DNA from: Azonexus sp.
GTDB taxonomy: Bacteria; Pseudomonadota; Gammaproteobacteria; Burkholderiales; Rhodocyclaceae
DNA: 6,466 bases
Assembly (NCBI GenBank): GCA_030697085.1
Contig: JAUYQT010000492.1
Span: 1 to 6,466, forward strand
Direction: 5' to 3'
In this document: positions 6,077 through 6,466 of the stretch, piece after piece
Numbering within the stretch: position 1 is the stretch's first letter
Layout: every line of letters begins with the position of its first letter
Made by a program: the position numbers and the translations under genes
Notes under the pieces: generated by a model
The model's database searches: none
Told to the model about the DNA's origin: nothing
The model's input: the letters and a program-made list of their open reading frames with translations, nothing else

Positions 6077-6466
6077 ATGAACTGGCCTGCGCTCAAGGAA
6101 AAGCTTAATCACTACGAACGCCTGATGCGGCTTGATAAGCCGATCGGTATTTTGTTGTTGCTCTGGCCGACGCTGTGGGCCTTGTGGCTTTCGTCAAGTG
6201 GCCGACCGGACTGGATTGTGCTCTGGGTGTTTGTTCTCGGCACCGTGCTCATGCGTTCGGCCGGTTGCGTCATCAATGACTACGCGGATCGTGATTTTGA
6301 TCGCCATGTCGAGCGCACCAAAGAGCGCCCGCTGACCGCCGGCAAGGTGACGACAAAAGAGGCGCTTCTGCTTTTTGCCGGTCTTGCGCTGGCGGCTTTC
6401 ATGCTGGTGCTTTCTCTCGGCAATACGCTACTCATCTGGCTCTCGATTCCGGCGATTTTTCTCGCG
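6077..6466 (+). CDS. ubiA: 4-hydroxybenzoate polyprenyltransferase UbiA, N-terminal part (runs off right edge)
   Basis: UbiA is an inner-membrane prenyltransferase that attaches a polyprenyl chain to 4-hydroxybenzoate in ubiquinone synthesis. The first 130 residues are present with no stop; the family is usually about 290 residues. The N-terminus [20 protein letters not shown] (15-34) is typical of proteobacterial UbiA and contains the first membrane helix. The first Asp-rich motif is complete: N67, D68, D71, D75, then R80-T81 and R84-P85-L86. D71 and D75 match the magnesium/diphosphate-binding aspartates of E. coli UbiA. A second helix spans about 46-65 and a third begins near 95. The second Asp motif would lie beyond the window. 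The ATG at 6077 aligns with the E. coli start, and a promoter-like TAAAAT lies just upstream. This is a core metabolic gene and marks the native chromosome beside the restriction locus. Confidence 0.95.
   Translation, partial: MNWPALKEKLNHYERLMRLDKPIGILLLLWPTLWALWLSSSGRPDWIVLWVFVLGTVLMRSAGCVINDYADRDFDRHVERTKERPLTAGKVTTKEALLLFAGLALAAFMLVLSLGNTLLIWLSIPAIFLA

Noticed and set aside
5135..6112. 325-codon - strand frame opposite the 5258-6016 gene
   Set aside because: Arg/Gln/Pro-rich translation typical of an antisense frame in high-G+C DNA; the + strand frame has the helical, balanced composition of a real protein.

Overview
The window looks like the edge of a horizontally exchangeable type I restriction-modification locus inserted beside core genes of a G+C-rich proteobacterium. 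A betaproteobacterium is likely, perhaps of the Rhodocyclales. This rests on the close match of the last gene to UbiA, on the high G+C of the right end, and on the repeated GGTAAAAT promoter-like motif. The genus is inference, because no ribosomal RNA gene or other lineage marker is present. All real genes lie on the + strand.

Bases 1-5084 hold the restriction-modification part. First is the 3' portion of hsdS, the specificity subunit; its 5' end lies outside the window, and presumably hsdM does too. Next is a complete RhuM-family gene (844-1848), then a complete hsdR (1944-5084) encoding a 1046-residue restriction/translocation subunit with all expected motifs intact. HsdS chooses the DNA site, HsdM (not seen) methylates it, and HsdR translocates and cuts unmethylated DNA. 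The RhuM-family protein is an accessory whose N-terminus looks like a DNA-binding helix-turn-helix.

The most unusual signal is a set of three 27-base palindromes, each built as two 13-base arms around one central base. Two related copies (1864-1890 and 1903-1929) sit in the 95-base gap before hsdR, where they look like paired operators. The third (1016-1042) is perfect, has a different sequence, and lies inside the rhuM reading frame. A working hypothesis is that the RhuM-family protein, or another dimeric regulator, controls hsdR through the intergenic pair.

Bases 5085-5257 are a transition zone with a weak terminator-like hairpin and a promoter-like motif. Bases 5258-6466 have the look of native chromosome: an unrecognised helical 252-residue protein, then the start of ubiA (4-hydroxybenzoate polyprenyltransferase, ubiquinone synthesis), which runs off the right end. 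The two genes are preceded by nearly identical 14-base motifs (13 of 14 bases match), and the ubiA copy is placed so that the transcript may be leaderless. Base composition changes sharply: about 43% G+C in the second recognition domain of hsdS, against about 70% in the gene at 5258-6016.
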